Source of the DNA: Chromatiales bacterium
GTDB taxonomy: Bacteria; Pseudomonadota; Gammaproteobacteria; UBA6429; Thiohalophilaceae
Length of the DNA: 11,442 nt
Direction: 5' to 3'
Assembly: GCA_027057985.1 (NCBI GenBank)
Contig: JALUTJ010000292.1
Span: 1-11,442, forward strand
Position numbers and translations under genes: made by a program. The notes beneath the pieces are model-generated. The model worked only from the letters and a program-made list of their open reading frames with translations, was not told where the DNA came from and made no database searches. How positions within the stretch are numbered: the first letter of the stretch is position 1; every line of letters starts with the position of its first letter. Of this stretch, positions 1-6,041 are shown in pieces.

Positions 1-986
1 CAGCGAAAGTCATGCTGGAGCAGGGAATCCATGTTGAGGGCATCAATTTCTTTACCGGTTTTTGCGTTGAAGGGCATACCCATGCCATTCGTAAAAAGGA
101 TAAAGCTAAGCCTAAGCGTAATAATGCCCTCTGGTCTGCCGAACAGCTGGGTATCAAGTTACACATTATCGATGTCATTGAAGAATACAAAGATGTGCTT
201 CTGAATCCAAAACATGGTTATGGTCAGAATATGAATCCCTGCCTCGACTGTAAGGGTTTCATGGTAAAAAAGGCACTTGAATGGATTAAGGAAAATGATT
301 TTGATTTTATTATTACCGGTGAGGTGATCGGGCAACGACCCATGTCACAACGCAAGGATACCATGCCGGTGATTCAGCGTGAATCCGGCGCAGGTGATCT
401 GTTGCTGCGCCCTCTGTGCGCTAAAAATCTGCCTGAAACCATTCCGGAAAAAGAAGGCTGGGTGGACAGGGAAAAGCTGTATGACTTTAGCGGTCGTACA
501 CGCAAGCCACAAATGGCACTGGCTGAAAAATTTGGTTTTAAGGATTATGCCTCACCTGCTGGTGGCTGCTGTTTTCTTACCGATAAGAATTATTCCGATA
601 AGCTGGTTGATATGTGGCAGCATCGCTCAAGCCGTGATTATGAACTTGATGACATTATGTTATTGAAAGTTGGACGTCATGTTCGCCCCAATGATCGCTT
701 TAAAATGATCATCGGTCGTGAGCAGGGGGAAAACAAGTTCATGGAAGGCTACCGCAAAATCTATCCTTATATTCATTCCGTTAGTCACAAAGGCCCGCTG
801 GTGTTGCTTGATGGTGATATTACCGAGGCAGATGCCGAACTGGCTGCGCGTATTGCAGCACGTTTTGGCCAGGGAAGAGATGCAGAAGAAGTGGAGATGG
901 CGGTAAACTATCTGGATGGGAAAAAGACAGTCTATAAAGTTAAACCCATGCCTGCTGATGAAATTTTACAGCAATGGTATGTATAA
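1..986 (+). CDS. PP-loop tRNA-thiouridylase-like protein (5'-truncated by window edge)
   Basis: The reading frame is open from the first base, and the codons before the ATG at 12 read Ala-Lys-Val. The gene therefore starts upstream, and the usual SGGxDS ATP-binding loop is probably just outside. Numbering from the Met at 12, visible hallmarks are NPCLDC (Cys77, Cys80), GEVIGQRPMSQR (103-114) and SPAGGCC (Cys186/187). These match the MnmA/ThiI-like PP-loop ATPases that activate a tRNA uridine and exchange its oxygen for sulfur. Residues about 210-320 (LLKVGRHVRP, MIIGREQGENKF) resemble the NFACT-R type RNA-binding domain that some of these enzymes carry C-terminally. That assignment is from memory of the family. 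A TusA-type sulfur carrier lies 84 bases downstream on the same strand, which fits a sulfur relay. The exact tRNA position modified cannot be told. The family call is firm and the substrate is inferred. Confidence 0.8.
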   Translation, partial: AKVMLEQGIHVEGINFFTGFCVEGHTHAIRKKDKAKPKRNNALWSAEQLGIKLHIIDVIEEYKDVLLNPKHGYGQNMNPCLDCKGFMVKKALEWIKENDFDFIITGEVIGQRPMSQRKDTMPVIQRESGAGDLLLRPLCAKNLPETIPEKEGWVDREKLYDFSGRTRKPQMALAEKFGFKDYASPAGGCCFLTDKNYSDKLVDMWQHRSSRDYELDDIMLLKVGRHVRPNDRFKMIIGREQGENKFMEGYRKIYPYIHSVSHKGPLVLLDGDITEADAELAARIAARFGQGRDAEEVEMAVNYLDGKKTVYKVKPMPADEILQQWYV

Positions 987-991
987 AAAGA

Positions 992-1027
992 GTTAACCAC
1001 AGAGGACACGGAGCAACACAGCGGTTA
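992..1027. repeat. Fragment of an ACCACAGAGGACACGGAG-type interspersed repeat
   Basis: The gap between the thiouridylase and tusA contains ACCACAGAGGACACGGAG followed by CAACACAG. It is a purine-rich series of ACAGAG/ACACGG-like words. I recall very similar strings scattered between genes in many environmental proteobacterial genomes. TAACC (994-998) and GGTTA (1023-1027) flank it as a weak 5-bp inverted pair. No function is visible. Repeat status rests on recall, because only one copy is in the window. Confidence 0.4.
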
Positions 1028-1070
1028 TAGATTTTCCCTAACTTTGAGCCCTGCATGACTTAAATTTATT

Positions 1071-1295
1071 ATGAAATATGAACTTGATGCAAAGCGTTTA
1101 CTCTGCCCGATGCCGGTTATTCGCACGCAGGATAAAATCAATACCCTTAACGCGGGTGATGTACTGGAAGTGATCTGTACCGATCCGGGTGCGCTCAATG
1201 ATGTGCCAGCCTGGTGTCGTATCAATGGCCACAAGGTACTGGAAACTAAAACCGTGGATGATGAAGTTATCATTGTTATCGAGGTAGTAGAATGA
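1071..1295 (+). CDS. tusA: TusA-family sulfur carrier protein
   Basis: A 74-residue protein with the TusA/SirA signature LCPMPV near its N-terminus. Cys12 of the CPxP motif is the expected persulfide-carrying residue. The length and the closing acidic beta-strand (VIIVIEVVE) are typical of the family. TusA proteins take persulfide sulfur from a cysteine desulfurase or rhodanese and hand it to acceptors such as tRNA-thiolating enzymes or, in sulfur oxidisers, the Dsr/sHdr machinery. The neighbouring PP-loop thiouridylase-like gene favours a tRNA-thiolation or related sulfur-relay role here (inference). The ATG at 1071 is the only reasonable start, since an in-frame TGA lies at 1056-1058. No strong Shine-Dalgarno precedes it. 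The stop overlaps the next gene's ATG, so the two are probably translationally coupled. Assignment to TusA itself rather than a paralogue such as YedF is less certain. Confidence 0.85.
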   Translation: MKYELDAKRLLCPMPVIRTQDKINTLNAGDVLEVICTDPGALNDVPAWCRINGHKVLETKTVDDEVIIVIEVVE

Positions 1296-2497
1296 GTAAT
1301 GAACATTTACATCATGATCCGGCACATCCGCTTGATGATCAGGGTAACCCGTTACCACATGATAGCAAGCGTTATAAGGATACCATTCGGGTCACCATCA
1401 TCGGTTCGGTGATTGATTTAATCCTGGGTGTGGCAAAAATATTTGTCGGTTTTAGTTCGCAGTCACAGGCACTGATAGCCGATGGTGTGCATTCCCTTTC
1501 TGATCTGGTGACCGATTTTGCCGTGCTTTTTGCCGCCAAGCATTCTCATCGTGAGGCGGATGAAGATCATCCCTATGGGCATGGCCGTATCGAAACCGTG
1601 GTTACGGTTGGGTTGGGTATCGCGCTGATTGGTGTTGCAGTGGGCATTATGATTGATGCCACGCATCGCCTGTTCGAACCCAATACCCTGATGTCGCCGG
1701 GCATGCTGGCGCTGTACGTGGCCATTGCCTCGGTGATTTCCAAGGAGGCCATTTACCAGTACACCATGGTTTTTGCTCGGCGTTATCGTTCCAATATGCT
1801 CAAGGCCAATGCCTGGCACAGTCGCACCGATGCTATTTCTTCCATTATCGTGGTGGTGGGCATTATCGGTAGTATGGCGGGCCTGTATTACCTCGATGCG
1901 ATCGCGGCCATTAGCGTGGGCCTGATGATTGCCAAGATTGGCTGGGACCTGGCCTGGCACAGTATCAAGGAATTGATTGATACCGGCCTCGAGCAGGAGC
2001 GGGTTGAGGCGATTCAGGAAGCGATTCTCGACGTGCATGGTGTGACTCACCTGCATATACTGCGAACCCGCCAGGTGGGGGCAGATGCACTGGTAGATGT
2101 GCATATCGAGGTCGAACCGCGTATCAGTGTCTCCGAGGGCCATTATATTAGTGAAACCGTGCGCCAGAAGCTGATTCGGGAAATCGAGGAAGTGGTGGAT
2201 GTCATGGTGCACATCGACCCGGAAGACGATGAAGAGCAGGCAATTACCACCCGGCTGCCATTACGCGAAGAAATTGTGCCCAAATTACAGGCCGCGTGGC
2301 AGGATATCGAGGAAGCCAGCCAGATAAAAAACATTGTTCTGCATTATTTACAGGGAAAAATGGAAATAGAACTTTTGTTACCGCTGTCAATTCTGCATAA
2401 TGCGCAACCGGGTGCAGAAAATAACCTGCAGGAAAGATTTAGAGCGGCGATAGCCGAGATACCGGATATCTCAAGATTAACGGTATGTTACTGCTAG
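1292..2497 (+). CDS. Cation diffusion facilitator (CDF) metal transporter with extended C-terminus
   Basis: A 401-residue inner-membrane protein of the CDF family, which exchanges divalent metal ions (Zn, Fe, Mn, Co, Cd) for protons, normally for efflux. After a His/Asp-rich N-terminus there are about six hydrophobic segments between residues 31 and 215. The paired metal site is visible as H67-SLS-D71 and H176-SRT-D180. The His in the first pair matches the HxxxD seen in CzcD/ZitB/ZnT-type zinc transporters rather than the DxxxD of FieF. The conserved EDHPYGHGRIE loop is at 91-101. Residues about 227-310 form the usual cytoplasmic domain that binds metal and dimerises. About 90 further residues (311-401) follow, which most family members lack. 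The ATG overlaps the tusA stop as ATGA, and GAGG at 1281-1284 supplies a ribosome site inside tusA. Family is certain; zinc preference is inferred from the site residues. Confidence 0.9.
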   Translation: MSNEHLHHDPAHPLDDQGNPLPHDSKRYKDTIRVTIIGSVIDLILGVAKIFVGFSSQSQALIADGVHSLSDLVTDFAVLFAAKHSHREADEDHPYGHGRIETVVTVGLGIALIGVAVGIMIDATHRLFEPNTLMSPGMLALYVAIASVISKEAIYQYTMVFARRYRSNMLKANAWHSRTDAISSIIVVVGIIGSMAGLYYLDAIAAISVGLMIAKIGWDLAWHSIKELIDTGLEQERVEAIQEAILDVHGVTHLHILRTRQVGADALVDVHIEVEPRISVSEGHYISETVRQKLIREIEEVVDVMVHIDPEDDEEQAITTRLPLREEIVPKLQAAWQDIEEASQIKNIVLHYLQGKMEIELLLPLSILHNAQPGAENNLQERFRAAIAEIPDISRLTVCYC

Positions 2498-2507
2498 GGG
2501 GCAATTT

Positions 2508-2524
2508 TGCACTATTTTAGTGCA
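2508..2524 (+). promoter_or_regulatory. NtrC binding site 1 upstream of glnA
   Basis: TGCACTATTTTAGTGCA is a perfect inverted repeat (7-bp arms, 3-bp spacer). It fits the NtrC enhancer consensus, roughly TGCACCANNNTGGTGCA. Its centre is about 137 bp before the predicted sigma-54 start at 2653, close to the distal site of E. coli glnAp2. Confidence 0.85.
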
Positions 2525-2537
2525 AATATTTTTACAT

Positions 2538-2566
2538 TTGCACCGTATTGGGTCGTTTATTATAAA
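2538..2566 (+). promoter_or_regulatory. Candidate sigma-70 promoter for glnA (p1-like)
   Basis: TTGCAC (2538-2543), a 17-bp spacer and TATAAA (2561-2566) form a plausible housekeeping promoter with a weak -35 and a good -10. The -35 lies inside NtrC site 2, so bound NtrC would block it, as for glnAp1 in E. coli. The prediction is from sequence only. Confidence 0.5.
2539..2555 (+). promoter_or_regulatory. NtrC binding site 2 upstream of glnA (degenerate right half)
   Basis: TGCACCGTATTGGGTCG has a perfect left half and a weakened right half. Its centre lies 31 bp (three helical turns) from site 1 and about 106 bp before the predicted sigma-54 start. That spacing suits cooperative binding of two NtrC dimers on one DNA face. 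Confidence 0.7.
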
Positions 2567-2598
2567 ACAAGAAATAATAAAGGATAATAATCCAGATA

Positions 2599-2611
2599 AA
2601 TCAATAAGTTA
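2599..2611 (+). promoter_or_regulatory. Candidate IHF binding site
   Basis: AATCAATAAGTTA matches the IHF consensus WATCAANNNNTTR at every defined position. It sits between the NtrC sites and the sigma-54 promoter, about 48 bp before the predicted start, where a bend would bring enhancer-bound NtrC to the polymerase. It lies within the loop of an 8-bp inverted repeat, AATAATCC (2586-2593) and GGATTATT (2612-2619). Confidence 0.55.
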
Positions 2612-2626
2612 GGATTATTGCCCGGC

Positions 2627-2642
2627 TGGCACGGATAGTGCT
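2627..2642 (+). promoter_or_regulatory. Sigma-54 (-24/-12) promoter of glnA
   Basis: TGGCACGGATAGTGCT matches TGGCACGNNNNTTGCW at all but one defined base and keeps the diagnostic GG-N10-GC spacing. Transcription should start near 2653, leaving a leader of about 60 nt. GGAGAG at 2702-2707 is the ribosome-binding site for the ATG at 2713. Confidence 0.9.
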
Positions 2643-2712
2643 CTTGTATGCAATTATAAAATTTTAATAAAACCCTTAATGACAATGACAATTAGGAAAC
2701 TGGAGAGAAGAC

Positions 2713-4119
2713 ATGTCTGAAAAAGTCTTAAAAATGTTGAAGGACAACGGCGTTAAGTTCGTTGACTTCCGTTTCACTGATACACACGGTAAAGAACAGC
2801 ACGTATCCGTACCTGCGCACACTGTCGATGCTGACCTGTTCGAAGATGGTAAAATGTTTGATGGTTCATCCATCGCAGGCTGGAAAGGCATTAATGAATC
2901 AGACATGATCATGATGCCGGATGCAGACACTGCCATTATGGATCCTTTTGCCGATGAACCAACGCTTATCCTCACCTGTGACATCCTTGAGCCAGCCACT
3001 GGCCAGGGTTACGAGCGTGACCCACGTTCTGTTGCCAAGCGTGCAGAAGAATATCTGAAGTCTACCGGCATTGCCGATACCGCTTACTTCGGTCCTGAAC
3101 CTGAATTCTTCGTCTTTGACGATGTCCGCTGGAAAGCAGACATGAGCGGTGCTTCTTACCAGGTTGATTCTGAAGAAGCCGAGTGGAACTCTGAAAAAGT
3201 TTATGAAGACGGTAACATCGGTCACCGTCCTGGTCTCAAAGGTGGTTACTTCCCGGTTCCTCCTGTTGATTCTTTAAATGACCTGCGTGCAGCCATGTGT
3301 CTGGCCATGGAAGAAATGGGCGTGAAGACTGAAGTACATCACCATGAAGTGGCGACTGCCGGTCAATGTGAAATCGGTACCGAGTTCAATACCCTGGTGA
3401 CCCGTGCTGACTGGAACCAGAAACTGAAATACTGCGTACACAACGTGGCGCACATCTACGGTAAAACAGCGACCTTTATGCCTAAGCCACTGGTTGGTGA
3501 CAATGGTAATGGTATGCACGTTCACCAGTCTCTGGCGAAAGATGGTCAGAACCTGTTCTCTGGTGATGAGTATGGTGGGCTGTCTGAAACTGCGCTGTAC
3601 TACATCGGTGGTATTATCAAGCATGCCAAAGCACTGAATGCTTTCACTAACTCTTCTACCAACTCTTACAAGCGTCTGGTACCTGGTTTTGAAGCCCCTG
3701 TTATGCTGGCATATTCTGCCCGCAATCGTTCTGCTTCTATCCGTATTCCTTTCGTTTCTTCACCGAAAGCACGTCGTATCGAAGTTCGCTTCCCGGATCC
3801 AACCGCGAATCCATACCTGGCATTCTCTGCCATGTTGATGGCCGGACTGGACGGTATTCAGAACAAGATTCACCCGGGTGAAGCGATGGATAAGGATCTG
3901 TATGATCTGCCAGCAGAAGAAGCTGCAGCGATTCCACAGGTTTGTCATTCATTTGACCAGGCACTGGAAGCACTGGACAAGGATCGTGAGTTCCTGACAG
4001 CCGGTGGTGTATTCACAGACGACATGATTGATGGCTTCATTGCTCTGAAAGAAGAAGAAGTTCAGCGTCTGCGTATGTCCACTCACCCTGTTGAGTTCGA
4101 CATGTACTACAGCTGCTAA
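2713..4119 (+). CDS. glnA: Glutamine synthetase, type I (GlnA)
   Basis: A full-length 468-residue GS-I, the cytosolic dodecameric enzyme that makes glutamine from glutamate, ammonia and ATP. Family landmarks are DGSSIAGW (50-57), the metal-binding FGPEPEFF (126-133), [10 protein letters not shown] (264-273), the ATP/glutamate-site NRSASIRIP (338-346) and the C-terminal [14 protein letters not shown]. Tyr397 in [10 protein letters not shown] is the residue modified by the adenylyltransferase GlnE in the E. coli enzyme. Its presence implies the gamma-1 type, controlled by reversible adenylylation. The coding sequence looks like that of a highly expressed gene. The start at 2713 is supported by a strong Shine-Dalgarno and a good fit to homologues. 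Upstream sites predict NtrC/sigma-54 induction in nitrogen limitation, and a terminator follows directly. Confidence 0.98.
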   Translation: MSEKVLKMLKDNGVKFVDFRFTDTHGKEQHVSVPAHTVDADLFEDGKMFDGSSIAGWKGINESDMIMMPDADTAIMDPFADEPTLILTCDILEPATGQGYERDPRSVAKRAEEYLKSTGIADTAYFGPEPEFFVFDDVRWKADMSGASYQVDSEEAEWNSEKVYEDGNIGHRPGLKGGYFPVPPVDSLNDLRAAMCLAMEEMGVKTEVHHHEVATAGQCEIGTEFNTLVTRADWNQKLKYCVHNVAHIYGKTATFMPKPLVGDNGNGMHVHQSLAKDGQNLFSGDEYGGLSETALYYIGGIIKHAKALNAFTNSSTNSYKRLVPGFEAPVMLAYSARNRSASIRIPFVSSPKARRIEVRFPDPTANPYLAFSAMLMAGLDGIQNKIHPGEAMDKDLYDLPAEEAAAIPQVCHSFDQALEALDKDREFLTAGGVFTDDMIDGFIALKEEEVQRLRMSTHPVEFDMYYSC

Positions 4120-4138
4120 GCTTTATCTGCACTGTGAT

Positions 4139-4169
4139 AAAAACGCCTCCCTGTGGAGGCGTTTTTTTT
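4139..4169 (+). terminator. Rho-independent terminator after glnA
   Basis: CGCCTCC (4144-4150) pairs with GGAGGCG (4155-4161) around a CTGT loop. An A-run precedes the stem and eight Ts follow it. It begins about 20 bases past the glnA stop and should largely separate glnA transcription from the genes downstream. Confidence 0.95.
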
Positions 4170-4218
4170 GGCCCTGAAAAAGTGAACCATATTATGTCAA
4201 CAGGGTCTTAATACTAAC

Positions 4219-4247
4219 TTGAGTAACGTGAAGCAGTTGGCTATGCT
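4219..4247 (+). promoter_or_regulatory. Candidate sigma-70 promoter for the DUF4124 gene
   Basis: TTGAGT (4219-4224), a 17-bp spacer and TATGCT (4242-4247) resemble a sigma-70 promoter, with four of six matches in each box. The expected start would fall at about 4253-4255, on the ATG at 4254, which would give an almost leaderless mRNA. Alternatively the AGGA at 4248-4251 serves as a closely spaced ribosome site for a transcript begun further upstream. Confidence 0.4.
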
Positions 4248-4253
4248 AGGAAA

Positions 4254-4757
4254 ATGAAAAATCTTATTGTCTTTTTAATCAGTGTTTTGGTTGCTTTTTC
4301 GCTTCAGGCGGAAACGGTGTACAAAAAGGTAAACCCGGATGGCAGCGTTGAATTTACCGATACCCCGGCACAGGGCAGCAAAGAGATCAAGATTCGCAAG
4401 ACCATGACCTACCAGGCACCGAAGCTGCCACCGGTTAGCCAGCCGGCAAAGAAAAAACCGGATGCGACAGATCGGTACAAGATTCAGATTCTGATGCCAG
4501 CCAATGACAGTACAGTCGTCGGGCCACCGGATGTCCAGGTCAGTATTTCATTACAACCTGCACTCAGAACCGGTGAAGGGCACCGAATCCGCTACCGATT
4601 AATAGGCAAGGAAATCCTGAGCGAGTCCACCAGTGTAACCTTTAAAAATGTTTATCGCGGTACACATACTATTTCGGTTGATGTTGTGGATAAAAGCGGT
4701 TCCCCTGTATCGAAGCTTGCGACACAGGTTTTTCATATGAAACGGCTCCATAAGTAG
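4254..4757 (+). CDS. Exported DUF4124 domain protein
   Basis: A 167-residue protein with a clear Sec signal peptide: Lys3, a hydrophobic stretch at about 4-16, and likely cleavage after SLQA (16-19). The DUF4124 motif follows at residues 21-40 (VYKKVNPDGSVEFTDTP). Next come a Pro/Lys-rich linker (55-70) and a beta-rich C-terminal part (75-160) that looks like a small immunoglobulin-type fold, with alternating strands such as IRYRLIG and HTISVDVVDKSG. It should therefore be periplasmic. DUF4124 genes sit next to ntrB in other gammaproteobacteria (from memory), but their function is unknown to me and no link to nitrogen sensing is shown. It stands between the glnA terminator and the ntrB regulatory region, so it is probably its own transcription unit. 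A four-codon ORF, ATG at 4243 to TGA at 4257, overlaps its start and is probably chance. Confidence 0.85.
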   Translation: MKNLIVFLISVLVAFSLQAETVYKKVNPDGSVEFTDTPAQGSKEIKIRKTMTYQAPKLPPVSQPAKKKPDATDRYKIQILMPANDSTVVGPPDVQVSISLQPALRTGEGHRIRYRLIGKEILSESTSVTFKNVYRGTHTISVDVVDKSGSPVSKLATQVFHMKRLHK

Positions 4758-4774
4758 TACTACCTTCAAAAAAT

Positions 4775-4791
4775 CGCACCAATATGGTGCA
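4775..4791 (+). promoter_or_regulatory. NtrC binding site upstream of ntrB
   Basis: CGCACCAATATGGTGCA differs from the NtrC consensus TGCACCANNNTGGTGCA only at its first base. It is a perfect GCACCA/TGGTGC palindrome just after the DUF4124 stop. There is no T-run, so it is not a terminator. It lies about 160 bp before the predicted sigma-54 start of ntrB. Confidence 0.85.
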
Positions 4792-4916
4792 AACACATCC
4801 AGGTTCGCTTATTCTTGGCAGGGTACGGTTAGTTTTACACTTTCCGTCATCACTGTAATGTATTGTTTTTACAGGAATTTTTAATCTAGCCGTTTTCATC
4901 ATGGGCAGGCCGGGTT

Positions 4917-4932
4917 TGGCTTGGTTTTTGCT
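4917..4932 (+). promoter_or_regulatory. Candidate sigma-54 promoter of ntrBC
   Basis: TGGCTTGGTTTTTGCT keeps the GG-N10-GC spacing and matches TGGCACGNNNNTTGCW except at two bases (AC to TT). The start would be near 4943, 20 bases before the ntrB ATG and just ahead of its AAGG ribosome site (4953-4956). Together with the upstream NtrC palindrome it suggests NtrC-activated expression of ntrBC. Confidence 0.65.
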
Positions 4933-4962
4933 CAGTGTTTAAGATTATTTATAAGGCAAAGT

Positions 4963-6021
4963 ATGACCAGGCAGTTACAGACTCAACAGCGTGTCCTCGA
5001 AGGCATGAGCACCTCGGTGCTGCTTTTTGATGCAGATCTCAGGCTCCGCTATGTCAACCCGGCTGGGGAAATGCTGTTTGAACAAAGTGCGCGTCATATG
5101 TTGGGTCTGCCCTATGCGGAACTGATCCAGGAACGGGACGCGCTTTCGGTAAAGCAGCGTGAAAAGGAGATTAAGTCCGGGGAGTCCTTTACCCGCCACG
5201 AAGTCACACTACTGCTATTGCAGGAAAAAGAAGTGGTGGTCAACCTGAATATAATGCCGATGAAGGAGAGCAGGGATGAGGCGGAATACCTGCTGGAATT
5301 GATCCCGGTGGATCGCTGGAGACAGATTACAAAGGAAGAGCATCGGGTTGAGCAACAGGAGGTGACCCAGCAAATTTTACGTGGCCTTGCACATGAAATA
5401 AAAAACCCACTGGGTGGCTTGCGTGGTGCGGCACAGTTACTGGAAAGAGAGCTGGATAACGAGGATTTGAAGGAATATACCCAGGTGATTATTAATGAGG
5501 CGGATCGGTTGCAGTCACTGGTTAATCGTATTCTTGGTCCTTCAGGCATGCCAGAGCTTGCGGAGATAAATATTCATGAAGTGCTGGAAAGGATAAGAAG
5601 CCTGGTATTGATAGAAGCAGGAGAAAAACTTCAACTGCATCGTGATTATGATCCGAGTATCCCGGAGATAAAGGCCGACAGGGATATGCTGATGCAGGCT
5701 TTGTTAAACATTACACGCAATGCCGTTGAGGCGATGCAGGGTGAAGGCAATATAACCTTAAGAACAAGAGTACTACGAAATTATAATATTGGTATGCAGC
5801 ATTACAAGCTGGTTGCCAATATCGAAGTGATTGATGATGGCCCCGGCATACCGGCCGATATCAGGGAAAAGATATTTTTTCCCATGGTCACCGGTCGTGC
5901 AGAAGGCAGTGGGCTTGGCCTGGCAATATCACAGTCACTGATACAACAACACGATGGTTTAATTGAATGTGAGAGTGAAGCAGGACGAACTGTATTTTCA
6001 GTCATACTACCGATCAGATAG
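4963..6021 (+). CDS. ntrB: Nitrogen regulation sensor histidine kinase NtrB (GlnL)
   Basis: A 352-residue cytosolic kinase/phosphatase that controls NtrC phosphorylation in response to nitrogen status, normally through PII. From N to C it has a PAS domain (about 10-115, with LLFDADLRLRYVNPAGE), a dimerisation/H-box helix LAHEIKNPLGG with phosphoacceptor His144, an N-box around LLNITRNAVEAM (247-258), DDGPGIP (G1, 291-297) and GSGLGL (G2, 315-320). There are no membrane segments, as expected for NtrB. The ATG at 4963 has AAGG at 4953-4956 and gives a length close to the 349-residue E. coli protein. The in-frame TTG at 4921 would add 14 residues but falls inside the predicted sigma-54 promoter, so I reject it. 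ntrC follows after 20 bases, surely in the same operon. Confidence 0.96.
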   Translation: MTRQLQTQQRVLEGMSTSVLLFDADLRLRYVNPAGEMLFEQSARHMLGLPYAELIQERDALSVKQREKEIKSGESFTRHEVTLLLLQEKEVVVNLNIMPMKESRDEAEYLLELIPVDRWRQITKEEHRVEQQEVTQQILRGLAHEIKNPLGGLRGAAQLLERELDNEDLKEYTQVIINEADRLQSLVNRILGPSGMPELAEINIHEVLERIRSLVLIEAGEKLQLHRDYDPSIPEIKADRDMLMQALLNITRNAVEAMQGEGNITLRTRVLRNYNIGMQHYKLVANIEVIDDGPGIPADIREKIFFPMVTGRAEGSGLGLAISQSLIQQHDGLIECESEAGRTVFSVILPIR

Positions 6022-6041
6022 AGAAAAGGTAAAGCAATAAC

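Noticed and set aside
1463..2212. Long minus-strand frame opposite the CDF gene (249 codons)
   Set aside because: It is antisense to a clearly conserved protein. Its His/Asn-rich composition is typical of a shadow frame.
4776..4790. GCACCA/TGGTGC hairpin as a terminator for the DUF4124 gene
   Set aside because: The stem is only six base pairs, has no T-run after it, and fits the NtrC operator consensus much better.
4815..4832. TTGGCAGGGTACGGTT as a sigma-54 promoter for ntrB
   Set aside because: The -12 position is TT instead of GC at the required spacing. The element at 4917-4932 is much better.
4921..4962. Upstream TTG start giving a 366-residue NtrB
   Set aside because: It overlaps the predicted sigma-54 promoter and lacks a ribosome site. 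The ATG at 4963 has AAGG upstream and gives the usual family length.
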